A DNA stretch of 42,705 nucleotides from Plicaturopsis crispa FD-325 SS-3 (lineage: Eukaryota; Basidiomycota; Agaricomycetes; Amylocorticiales; Amylocorticiaceae): positions 2,435,126 through 2,477,830 of the forward strand of contig KN832554.1 in NCBI GenBank assembly GCA_000827205.1, read 5' to 3'. The notes under the pieces are model-generated. The model ran no database searches and was not told where the DNA came from. It saw nothing but the letters and a program-made list of their open reading frames with translations. Within the stretch, counting starts at the first letter, position 1. Every line of letters starts with the position of its first letter. Positions 1 to 9,347 of this stretch are shown here, piece by piece. The position numbers and the translations under genes are program-made.

Positions 1-10
1 AAAAAAATCG

Positions 11-52
11 AAAACGGATCTCAAAACGGCTCTTAAAACGGGTTGAAAACGG
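11..52. repeat. four AAAACGG motifs at 11-12 bp spacing
   Basis: AAAACGG occurs at 11-17, 23-29, 35-41 and 46-52, giving an imperfect tandem repeat at the window edge. It lies immediately 3' of the truncated BTB exon and may belong to the sequence that truncated it. Confidence 0.6.
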
Positions 53-72
53 TACTGTGTAATCCCCTATTC

Positions 73-155
73 ACATCCTGCATGAAATATTTTGCATTTT
101 TGCAAGGCTCCGGCAAGGAAGGCTCGGGTGGTGTTGAAGAAATATAGGACGACAT
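73..155 (-). pseudogene. fragment of a BTB-type protein N-terminal exon
   Basis: Read on the minus strand from an ATG at 155, this stretch encodes a short N-terminus beginning MSSYIS and containing NAKYFMQDVN. The same start, spacing and KYFMQDVN motif recur at 28814-28921, just upstream of a BTB gene. In known fungal BTB proteins a phrase of this type (aromatic-Y/F-F-x-D-x-N-V-x-F-x-V) opens the domain. After the motif this copy diverges at once and stops near position 33, so no BTB fold follows. It is probably a truncated duplicate. It lies head-to-head with the kinase-like gene at 622. The BTB assignment rests on the motif and on the second copy, so it is moderate. Confidence 0.42.
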
Positions 156-237
156 ATCGGTATCACAAAAAGAGTCCAGCGAGACGCCGCCGCCGGTTCT
201 GGCTGGCTGTGGTTGTGGTTGGGGCGTTTGCCCTTCT

Positions 238-395
238 TTGAGTGGGTGGGCGGTCGGGTGGGGGGCATGGTGGACGAGGCGCGAGGTGGACGAGGCGCGA
301 GGTGGAGGGAGAGGGAGAGGGATGGAGAGATGGAAAGAGGATGAGAATGAGGGAAGAGGAAAGAGGAAAGAGGGAAGAGATGATCGGGGGATAGT
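238..395. repeat. 16-bp tandem duplication and polypurine tract
   Basis: GTGGACGAGGCGCGAG is present twice in tandem (270-285 and 286-301). A stretch of about 90 nt follows that is almost only G and A on the plus strand. Open frames here are low-complexity and are not called as genes. On the minus strand the tract is pyrimidine-rich and sits upstream of the ATG at 155, where fungal promoters often carry CT-rich tracts. A regulatory role is inference. Confidence 0.6.
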
Positions 396-621
396 GCCGC
401 TGAGTCTGAAAATTATCAAGTACGTTCGACGTCGCGTAATCTGAACTCTCGTCTGCAGCATACAGGTTGCGTGCAGGTGCACACATGGAGGCCTCCTGGA
501 ACGCTCCGTGTGGGACTTGGGCGGACCGCTCTTTACATTCTGCAGTGCTATACGTCTCTCCTTCCAGGTTCAAGCGCTCACGGTAGCCTCAGTCGTACTG
601 ATATCGGCGGCATCTTGTGGC

Positions 622-2676
622 ATGCCTCCGTACATGTACCTTGAAGAGTTCCTTCAATATCGGCCGCCGCTGGACGACTTAGCCCCAGGGCACCTCCTGG
701 CTCATGCTACGACTTGCGACGATGGCTCCCTCGAAGATATCCTCAGTTGGGAGTTTTACTTATACAACTCTCCGAACTCGTTTTTTATCTTCGATTTGGC
801 TTTAAGAGCCCGACGATTTGAAAAATTTGATGCAGATGTACCGGAAATGTGAGTGACGCTCGCTATACCTTCGCTGGTGTATGTTCAACGTGCGTTATAG
901 GAACACGGTTGAGGAGAAATATATTCAACCGGCTGTTGAGGTTGCGAATAGATTCTTTCACGCGCGAGAATTCGTCACCTCGTATACATTCTCGGTAAAG
1001 GCAAATGAACATGGTATGCTGCTACTTATCATATTATTGGTCAAAGAATACTTAAACGTCGTCATTGAGGACTATGGAAGACCGCAGTATTATCAGCGGG
1101 TATCATAACGGATGGCAATGAACCTGCTGAGAACAAACATATATGTGCAGCCATTTTCGTCGTAAGTTCCGGTCGTTCGTTATTATATCCTTGTAATGAC
1201 ATCTCGAAGGCTGCAGGTAACCTTACCCCAGCCGATTTCGAGAGGGGTACTACAGAGATCAAGAATAAGGTTGTGGTGTGGCGCCTTATTGCTGAACTTC
1301 GCATGCTGTGCATCGAAAATGACTGCCGATGCGGGTTTCTCACAGACGGAAGTGTCTCCGTCATTTACCGCCATTCCCCAGACGTTTATGAACCAGGACG
1401 TGCGAGTATCAGTGTCGCGTCTGATAGACCTCGTCACGGTCCTCGAAAGGCCCTCGTATTTGCAATCTGGAGCGAAGCACTGCACCTCGGTCTTTCTACG
1501 TTCACTGGCGACCCGGTAAATCATCCCTGCCAGGGAGCATCCGACCAGATCTACCGAGCCGTTCCCCGCCCAACCACGGATGCTCAAGTCATAGGGAACT
1601 GGCGGAGTTTCGAGGACTTCGACCTCTACACTATGCAGCGCGACTGGGACGCGCTGGACGATTTCTTGCACTGGAAGGAGCTTGTTGAGTCTGCCGCTAT
1701 CGATGCGCCGTTGGGGCCCGGTACGATACTTGCAGTCGAACCCGCCGCATTCCATGCTCGCCACGCTCCGCTCAGATCGCCGTATCCTCGCGTCCCACCT
1801 CCGCGCGAAACCCTGGACATTGTCACCCGAAACTGCAGACCCCGATGCACCGAAGTAGACAATATCTTGGCCAATGAACGCTGTCCCACCTTCGAGATCA
1901 CGAGCGTGGTGCGGAGCGGTCCGGACCACTGGTCCCAGGTGTTCTTCGGGCGGGTGCGGGGGTCTTCGCAGCCTATTTGCCTCAAGTTGTTCGATGACCG
2001 CTTTTTCCATATGCCCGACCTCGACGAATATGACGAGCGTCCTCCCGAGCACCGGCTGCTGACCTTCAATCGGGCGACGGATATGATGAGGCGCGAGGAG
2101 AGCGTTTACGATAGACTTTCGCATTTGCAAGGCTCGCTTGTTCCGCACTGTTACGGCTTCCACGAGGTACGCACAGTTTTGTTGTTATCGTGTTCGCGCA
2201 TTTACTGATTTGACCTATACAAGTTTGTGCTGCCCGATGGTTGGCGCCTATGGGGACTGTTCACGGAACTTATTGATGGCCCCTCACTGCAAGACCTTCC
2301 TTTAGGCGAATACTCCTTGGACGCCCAATCAACCTTAGTACGTTTGCGCTACTGTCTCGTACTTTCGCGTACTACCGACCGACTGATGTTTCCGAAGGTC
2401 AGCCGCATCCGGCACGGAGTGCGCGCGCTCAAGTATGCTGGCGTCGACCAATCCGACTGGCATCTCGATCAGATCCTCTGTCCGCAAGACGGTGGCACCT
2501 TGCCGCCTGACATCGTGTTCATCGATTTCGCCTTCGCGCTACTGTGGCTCGCCGACAGCAACGGCACTCCATTCACTACCGACTACGAGAGGGTGGAGAG
2601 TATCCTGATAGAGACAGACATCAATGCACAAGTTCTCAAGGAGTCGTGGTTTCCTCAGGACATGTACGAAAAATAG
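622..2676 (+). CDS. protein-kinase-like fold protein, copy 1 (6 exons)
   Basis: Six exons join in frame: 622-848, 901-1013, 1070-1161, 1210-2166, 2224-2337 and 2398-2676, giving 593 aa. The ATG at 622 starts MPPYMYLEEFLQ, which aligns with the start of the paralogue at 6783. All exon boundaries match the paralogue. The C-terminal half resembles a degenerate protein kinase-like fold: ICLKLF could supply the ATP-binding lysine, DWHLDQIL sits where the catalytic-loop HxDxxxxN is expected, and VFIDFAFA sits where the metal-binding DFG is expected. The catalytic-loop asparagine is replaced by glutamine and the DFG glycine by alanine. Activity is therefore uncertain. The N-terminal 250 residues are not recognised. 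No signal peptide or membrane segment is seen, so it is probably cytosolic or nuclear. Confidence 0.8.
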
Positions 2677-3036
2677 TCGTGTATGCGAGAACATCCAGTG
2701 TACAGCGGCTGATGCAACTTGAATACATTTACTTTGGATCTCCACTACGTAGCCATCGCAAATCGACGCCCCCCTCAGGCTCCCAGACCATGGCCCGTCG
2801 CAGACGAGAGAACTTAGATCGTATGGCTTGTGAGATGCAGAAACACCTCCGTCGCCTTGGACCAACCATGGGTGTCACCCGCGAGCTCCTCAATCGCTCG
2901 TGTGTCTGACCATCATGTGTATGCTTGGTCTATTCCATGACATCAAACGATAGCTGCAGTTCGGTAGTAAGCATGGGGACACGAGAGAATCACGCAGCAC
3001 CCACCATCTGTACATCCACACAGCAAGCAACGAGTC
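2677..3036. other. convergent intergenic region
   Basis: This is the 3' flank between the kinase-like gene and the F-box gene. I see no supported gene or repeat here. Confidence 0.5.
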
Positions 3037-4491
3037 TCATCTGACTCTGTACACAAATGTATCGACATGCGCCTTTAGCCAGTCGAGATCTTCCTTGTCC
3101 AGTACGGGCCCACATCCCTTGACAACAAGGCTCTCGATAAAGGATATCTTGTTGTCGACGTTAGCGTCCACAGAGTCAGGATCGTCGATATACTTCACAG
3201 ACGCTATCTTGCGCGCCTCGACCATCCTCCGAAGGCACCGCCCAGAAAAATTGCGACAACCATATATCTTCAGCTCTCTGATAGCGGGGCATACCCAATA
3301 ATCGTCCTTCATCCCGCCCCTCGACATAGACATCAGGACTGCATCCGTCAAGCAGGGACTGTTGGTGAAGCCGAGGGTACGCGCCCCCATCGACACATCG
3401 CGAGCGGTCCAAAGCTGCAGGAAAGAGATTGGGTCCTCTTCCGAGCCGATTTCCTCGAGATCAAGATTGAATACACCGGGCACGACGTCTGGGTCACGTA
3501 TCAGGAGGGGGCACCCGACTATGCAGATTGTTTCGATGTAATCTTCCTCAATTGCATGTAAAATGTCCTGTACGGCCTCGCCATCGAGGTGATCGAAAAT
3601 GATTTTTGAGAGGCAAGGGAAAGTGACTGTGTCCGGCAATGACGGAGTGTCTCGCGTGAATGCAACGCCACTGATTTCCAGCGTCCCCAATTCCGAGAAT
3701 GCTTGCAACGCGATGAGGGTATCACCGAGGGGGAGAGGACTATCTGAGCGTGACATGCCAACGTACTGGACATGGTCGAATGATCCGTGCCATTTCTGTT
3801 TAATCGCGCCCTGGAGATTATTGCCATTGATATGGAGAGAGCGAAGTTCAGGACAGTGGAAGACAAGTTCTGTATCAGCGCCCATGTCCACATCCAGATC
3901 GCGTCCGTCGTGATTGGCAGAGATCTTCGATTCCAACCTCAAGAAAGTGAGATGTGTGGCCATTCCTTCGAAATCCCGGCACAGCATAGGCAGCGACGCA
4001 GTGTAAAGGATATCGAAATCGATGGTGAGTATGCGGGGGATATGGGGTTTCAGAAGCGCCATAATCTCTGTCATCTGCGCCTTTTCGATATCCTGGGACC
4101 CGTCCTCGTCATATTCCCGGCGCATGACGGTGATAGCAAAAGGAAGATCTGCGGACCACCTGAGTTGCGACTCAACATTGCGGGCAGGTGCTTCGCCTAT
4201 GCCAACATATACGACAAGGCGCGTCCAATACACTGGGGTATCTGCCATGATATCCTGCCAAAGACGGCAGACGGAGGAGATGCCGTATGGGAACAAGGAG
4301 GGCAAATCGAGGTCGTCGTCAGGCCATTCTGCTACATCTTCCAGTTTCCTGATGACTCCACGGTAGCCTAATATCTCGCGCGATGAGAGATACACCAAGT
4401 GAAAAATGATGGAAAGAAGTTCGGTGGGAAGGTGGCCTATTCCAGTGGGTAACGGAGGCACGCACGCCAATGTGGTCTTCTTCGTGGACAT
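3037..4491 (-). CDS. F-box protein, single exon
   Basis: A single uninterrupted frame encodes about 484 aa. The first in-frame ATG is at 4491 (MSTKKTTL). Residues about 18-80 form an F-box: GIGHLPTELLSIIFHLVY, then a CRLWQDIMADTPVYWTRL segment typical of Agaricomycete F-box proteins. The rest reads as irregular leucine-rich repeats with segments such as LRSLHINGNNL. F-box proteins act as substrate adaptors of SCF ubiquitin ligases through Skp1, so the LRR-like part is probably the substrate platform. A paralogue lies at 15253-16749. The two share the F-box and a C-terminal block (WVCP, then a CxxFSxRxLRxMVxAR pattern, ending in FVY). Family assignment is secure; the substrate is unknown. Confidence 0.85.
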   Translation of the reverse strand: MSTKKTTLACVPPLPTGIGHLPTELLSIIFHLVYLSSREILGYRGVIRKLEDVAEWPDDDLDLPSLFPYGISSVCRLWQDIMADTPVYWTRLVVYVGIGEAPARNVESQLRWSADLPFAITVMRREYDEDGSQDIEKAQMTEIMALLKPHIPRILTIDFDILYTASLPMLCRDFEGMATHLTFLRLESKISANHDGRDLDVDMGADTELVFHCPELRSLHINGNNLQGAIKQKWHGSFDHVQYVGMSRSDSPLPLGDTLIALQAFSELGTLEISGVAFTRDTPSLPDTVTFPCLSKIIFDHLDGEAVQDILHAIEEDYIETICIVGCPLLIRDPDVVPGVFNLDLEEIGSEEDPISFLQLWTARDVSMGARTLGFTNSPCLTDAVLMSMSRGGMKDDYWVCPAIRELKIYGCRNFSGRCLRRMVEARKIASVKYIDDPDSVDANVDNKISFIESLVVKGCGPVLDKEDLDWLKAHVDTFVYRVR

Positions 4492-5263
4492 CGCGGTGTG
4501 CAAACGAGTTGTATATGGTCGTGGATTGTACTTCGTCGCGTGCGAGGTCGTTGACGTCGCCGTTCTACTAAGGTTCCCAATACACCGCGATTTGAACGGT
4601 GTGATAATTACGCTGCGAAAAAAAAAACGTCAACATGTGCCCAATTGCGAACACGCAAATTCTTTCGAGAGATATGACACTAGTACTGTACCTTCAAGTT
4701 GACTCTGGAACGCGAGTTGTTATGGCCAATATCTGGAATGTGGAGTCGGGCTGAGTGAATGCTCAACGTCCGTAGTCGCGACTGGTAGAGGTTTCGCAGT
4801 CAGCAATGCGTTGCAGGAGGAGATGAGAGACGCGGCCACCGGCGGACATTTGGCCGCGGAGTGGCACCGCGTCGCGTCGCGCTCTCGGTCGCAGTAGCAA
4901 TCCTGTTCTCTGAATCTGAGTTCTCTGGTGTAACGTGTTTTGTACACCACCATTTTGGGTGGATGTTGTCGCGAGGTCGGAGCTCGGACATCTGCAAATA
5001 CTAGCTCCGATAGTCATGGATATCCGGCGTTATATCCCACAGACATTAGATCATCGATTTTTATACAGTCAATTGAGAGCAATGTTTTTCTAAGGTCCTT
5101 TTCCAATGTCCAGGAAACATCTCATTACGAATGTCGTATCGGCCCTGTATTGACCGTGCTCAGTTGCCTCCTGGATCTCAATGGACGGCCACAGAAATAG
5201 TGTAATAAACTTTGAATTATGTACATACTGCTCGGAGAGCATGAACACGACAATATCTAGATA
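4492..5263. other. intergenic region
   Basis: About 770 bp with no supported gene. It holds an A-run near 4618-4626. Short open frames here show no recognisable protein. Confidence 0.4.
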
Positions 5264-5668
5264 CATGGCATGATTGGCACGAGCACAGAGGGGCCGCAGG
5301 ACTGAGAAGCGACTACCGGGGCTACGCGTTCTCGTACCCGTTCCACCAGTCACCCGTAGTGCGACGTAGAGTGTGTGGATGCCGACCTCGGCGCGGCAGC
5401 GAGCAGCGACGTCCTGAGCAGCTAACCCAGCCGCGTAGGGCAAGGAGTCGGTACAACCTTTCACCTGTACCCAGTCCGCGCAGCAGTTCCTCGGGCTAAA
5501 TCCGGTACCGGTGAAATGGTTGATTGTGGACTGTACAGAGAGATCGGTGACGTGAACGGGGGTGTCGATGGAGGAGGTGAAGATACGCACAACACCAGAT
5601 GGCCCTAGCTTGCCCTTGGCGATCTGGGGTGCGAGCGAGACGGCGCTCTCGTCACTGGGTACTTCCTC
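5264..5668 (-). pseudogene. RPS14: degenerate ribosomal protein uS11 (RPS14) copy
   Basis: Minus-strand translation upstream of and across 5590 is clearly similar to eukaryotic small-subunit protein uS11. SAVSLAPQIAKG matches the N-terminal SLGPQ region. VRIFTSSIDTPVHVTDLS matches IFASFNDTFVHVTDLS. Then come SLPYAAGLAAQDVAARC and LRVTGGTGTRTRSPGS. The copy is broken: about ten extra residues follow HFTG, and the similarity ends at CARANHAM. The normal basic C-terminus (RRKGGRRGRRL in functional uS11) and its preceding block are absent. The extra residues fall where a 44-nt GT...AG segment is found, which may be an intron remnant, but its removal does not restore the frame. A functional RPS14 should exist elsewhere in the genome. 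The reading frame stays open over this stretch, suggesting recent decay. Confidence 0.85.
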
Positions 5669-6782
5669 AGCCCAGTGTTGCTTGATTCCTGATACTGGGC
5701 ACCCTACAGTCAGTACGCATATCCCAAATAACCGAGGCTCTCTGTGAGGCCCTCATCAGTTCTATACAGACATAAAATTCAAAGAACTTACGAGACACGC
5801 GACCCGGATTGGTGACGTAGGACAACGACAGCGGCGCCATAGATAGCCCTGACTCGGCCTGCTCGACGCGTTATTCATAGCATCTCGGCCCAAATCCGAC
5901 ATCCCAATGTTGGCGCGGTTCAGCGCACACCTCGACGGACATGTAGGATTTCTGGAGATAACAAATCAGCAGCACATATATATAGAAGTCTTAAGTCTTA
6001 CTATCGCGACCAGCAACGGTTGGTGTTAGGGATTTTATCATGGCCCAAGAGCGACAAAGGGCACTCCTCGATGAACGACTCGGGCGGTAAGCCGCTGTTG
6101 CATGTATAATAAGATTAGACACCCACCTGCCATGTTCGACAGAAGTCTTACAGGATGATACAGCGTGTGTTTGCGATGGGTGAGAAGGGGAGGGAAATGC
6201 CACAAAGAGTGGTGATGGTGGTGGTGGAACAGAGGAAAGGGAACTTGACAACGGTCTCGAGCGAGCAGCCTGTCTTGGACTTCGCGCGAATCGTGTAGGG
6301 TGATTATGTAAGTACAGACTTTGAATCGCAACGACGCAAAGGCCCTTGCCCGCTGGGAGCCTCCAGCACTGCACGCATATTCAACTCGAGGGTGCCGAGG
6401 TACCAGCCTGAGCCTGTGCCAGCAGAAGGATATGTAGTCTTTGATTTTATCCGTGTTTTATCAACCCCATAGGGTAAGACACGTTCGTCGACCTCGGAGC
6501 CTCATGCAGCGCTTCCAATGGTGGGTGGGTAGGGTACAAACCTCGTTTAGACATCTAAAGAGCGACCTCCCGTTGATCTCAATAGAATATTATCAAGACG
6601 TTGTCATCGCGTTGGTAAAATGTGTATTTGTTGATCTTGCCAAAGTCTCGGTCAAATAATCAGTACACATTTCCGACAGAGGTCGGCACAAGGTCCGAGA
6701 CAAATGTTGTCCGGGTCTCGGACCAAAATGGTGGTGTACTGGGGGTGATACGTTCGAAAGTCAAGCCAGGCGCCTACTCATC
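5669..6782. other. intergenic region with palindromic motifs
   Basis: About 1.1 kb with no gene I can support. Minus-strand frames at 5991-6374 are low-complexity (Ser/Pro runs). Close to the next start codon lies the inverted repeat GGTCCGAGAC (6692-6701) and GTCTCGGACC (6715-6724). Confidence 0.4.
6692..6724. promoter_or_regulatory. inverted repeat upstream of kinase-like copy 2
   Basis: Two perfect 10-bp arms, GGTCCGAGAC and GTCTCGGACC, are separated by 13 bp and end 58 bp before the ATG at 6783. A shorter CCGAC-AGAG-GTCGG palindrome lies at 6673-6686. Paired CCG/CGG triplets are the kind of site bound by fungal Zn2Cys6 regulators, so an operator is possible. That is inference. Confidence 0.4.
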
Positions 6783-8877
6783 ATGCCCTCACTGTATCTT
6801 GAAGAATACCTTCAACTTAGGCCTGAGTCGCCACTGAACAGTCCGGTTCCGCCCGTCCTCAGTAGCGCGGAGACTTGCAATGACGAGTCCCTCACTGACA
6901 TTCTCTCCCGGAATTTTTCTCTATTCAGCCATGCGGATTCATATTTTATGTTCGATTCGGCTCTAAAAGCTCGAAGATTCGAACGAATAGATGCAGAGTC
7001 GGACATTTACGAAATGTGAGTCAAACTTGCCACAAATATCTACGCAACCCTGGATGCTGAATGGTCGTCGCAGGAAAACGGTTGAGCAGAAATACCTGGA
7101 ACCGGCCATTTTAGTTGCGAATAGAATCTTCCACGCAAGAGAGTTTGCGACCTCGTATTCATTTTCGGTAGAGGCAAATGGAAACAGTACAGTGCTACTA
7201 TCCTCTTTTCTATTGGAAATTATTCACACAACGGCATTCAGGATTATGGGAGACTGCGGTAGTGTCAGCGGGGATAATAAGGGATGGCGGTGAACCTGTT
7301 GACAGGAAAAATATATGTGCAGCCATTTTCGTCGTGAGTTCTGGTCTTTCTTTTTCCAACTCTAGGAAATGACTTTTTGAAGGCCGCAGGTAACCTTGAC
7401 ACCGCCGACTTCATGCTGGGCACTAAAGAGGTCAAGGCTAAGGTTGTAGTAAGACGCCTCATAGCTGAGCTACGCATGCTATGCATCGAAAACCGGTGTC
7501 GATGCGGGTTTCTTACCGACGGAAGTATCTCTGTGCTTTACCATCATGCCCCCGACTTTGATCCAGAACTCGCGTTTATCAATATCGTCTCCAAAGACAA
7601 AGACGCCGGTTACGGCCCTCAAAAGACTCTCGTCTATGCGATTTGGAAGGAAGCACTGCGTCTCAATCTTTCTACGTTTCTCGGCAGACCGATACCTCAT
7701 TTCTGCCAAGGTGTATTGGATACTCGACCCCGCCTGTGCCCTGTCTCGGACGCGGAGTTGATGATAAACAGGCGGAGCTTTGAGGATTTCGACTTATACA
7801 CCATGCAACGGAACAGCAACGCACTCGACGAGTTCTTGCACTGGAAGGAGATTGCGGAGTCTCACGCTCTCAATGCGCCGCTGGTCCCTGGTACAACACT
7901 CGCAGTCAAACCCTCAGCATTCTTTGCTCGCCATGCTTTGCTCAGATCACCCTATCCCCCAGGCGCACCTCCACGAGAGACCCTGAACGTCGTCACACAA
8001 CATCACAGACCTCGATGCACCAAGCTCGATGATATCTTGGCGACGGAGCCTACCCCCACCTTCGAGATCACCAGCGTAGTTCGGAGTGGTCCAAACCACT
8101 GGTCTCAGGTGTTTTTTGGGCGGGTACGGGGGTCTTCACAGTTGGTTTGCCTCAAACTGTTCGACGACCGCCTTTTCCATCTGCCCGACCTTGATGATTA
8201 TGATGAATGTCCTCCAGAGCGACGGCTGCAAACCTTCAATCGGGCAACAGATATGATGAGACGAGAGGAGAGCGTTTACGATCGACTTACCCACCTGCAA
8301 GGCTCGCTTGTTCCACATTGTTACAGTTTCCACGAGGTATGTATACTTCTCGTCATGCTCATACGTCTGCTGAAACTGCGTAACTTTTTTTTTTGCAGTT
8401 CGTGCTTCCCGATGGCTGGCATTTATGGGGACTAATCACCGAAGTCATTGACGGCCCCCCATTGCTAGATCTCCCCTTGGGCAAATATCCATCGGACGCC
8501 CAGGCAACTCTGGTATGTTTGCGCTTCTCTCTTTCTACCTTATGCGCTTCTCTCTTTCTACCTTATACCTTTATTCACAACTGTTTTCTTTTTTAAAGGT
8601 GAATCGCATCAGGCATGGAGTGCGCGCGCTGAAATATGCTGGCGTCGAGCAAACCGACTGGCATCTCAATCAGATTCTCTGCCCCGATGTTGGCACGCTG
8701 CCGCCTGGCATCGTGTTCATCGACTTTGCCTTCGCACTACTGTGGCTCGCCGATAGTAATGGTACTCCGTTCACTTCGGACTGTCAACGAGTGAGATGGA
8801 TGCTTAAGTCGGAGACGGAGGTCAATCGCCAGGTTCTCGAGGAAGCGTGGTTTCCTGAGGACCTGTACGAGGATTAG
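6783..8877 (+). CDS. protein-kinase-like fold protein, copy 2 (6 exons)
   Basis: Exons 6783-7015, 7074-7186, 7242-7333, 7383-8336, 8399-8512 and 8599-8877 join in frame to 594 aa. Exons 2, 3, 5 and 6 have the same length as in copy 1 (113, 92, 114 and 279 nt) and intron positions are conserved, so the two arose by tandem duplication. The kinase-like motifs are VCLKLF, DWHLNQIL and VFIDFAFA; here the catalytic-loop aspartate position carries Asn. Divergence is spread along the protein and both copies remain open, suggesting both are maintained. Intron 5 contains a 22-bp tandem duplication. Substrate and activity are unknown; it may be a pseudokinase. Confidence 0.8.
8522..8566 (+). repeat. 22-bp tandem duplication inside intron 5
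   Basis: The unit, starting GCGCTTCTCTCTTTCTACC, occurs twice in a row inside the last intron of the kinase-like gene. Copy 1 of the gene lacks it. Confidence 0.65.
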
Positions 8878-9347
8878 TATGCTAGGACATTTCACCGCGT
8901 GGAGCTACTACATGTATACGTTTGCTTTCGATCTCTCGAACTGAATAATACTACGCCCCACGATTGAACGCGACCGACGCCTCCGAGCGCGACGAGCCTC
9001 CGTCACAGTAGTACTGTTCTTGCTAAGTACGTTCAAGTTGCAGGCGGAATTTAACAAATGCATGTTTGTTCCGTAGTACATACATAGGCCATCCCATAGA
9101 TAAATAAACCTCTAGGCCAAAGGAAATCAACGCGAACGTGGTACATATCGGTATTACTGGACCATGCCCAACAGAGCATGATCGTAAGTTGGAATAGGGT
9201 AAGATACAGAAATAACGGACAGGCTGAGACGCAGGGAGAAGTGCCGCTAGAACAGCGTACAGCCATCCATAACCAAGACGTGGATATGTCGTGGTGGAGG
9301 CTAAGCATCCCAACCCGACAACGATCTCCTCGAACTCCGGACACGCT
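8878..9347. other. convergent intergenic region
   Basis: This is the 3' flank of the kinase-like gene and of the F-box/LRR gene. No supported feature is seen. Confidence 0.4.

Noticed and set aside
1-52. Telomeric repeat or CRISPR-like array at the window start
   Set aside because: AAAACGG at 11-12 bp spacing is not a known telomere unit and there are no spacers.
33-482. 149-aa minus-strand frame
   Set aside because: Mostly low-complexity Ser/Pro translation of a polypurine tract and no ATG at its start; only the 73-155 part shows homology.
1183-2163. 326-aa minus-strand frame
   Set aside because: Antisense to exon 4 of the kinase-like gene, which is conserved in the paralogue.
5090-5590. 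Intact ribosomal protein gene
   Set aside because: The C-terminal third of uS11 is missing and extra residues interrupt it, so it is called a pseudogene.
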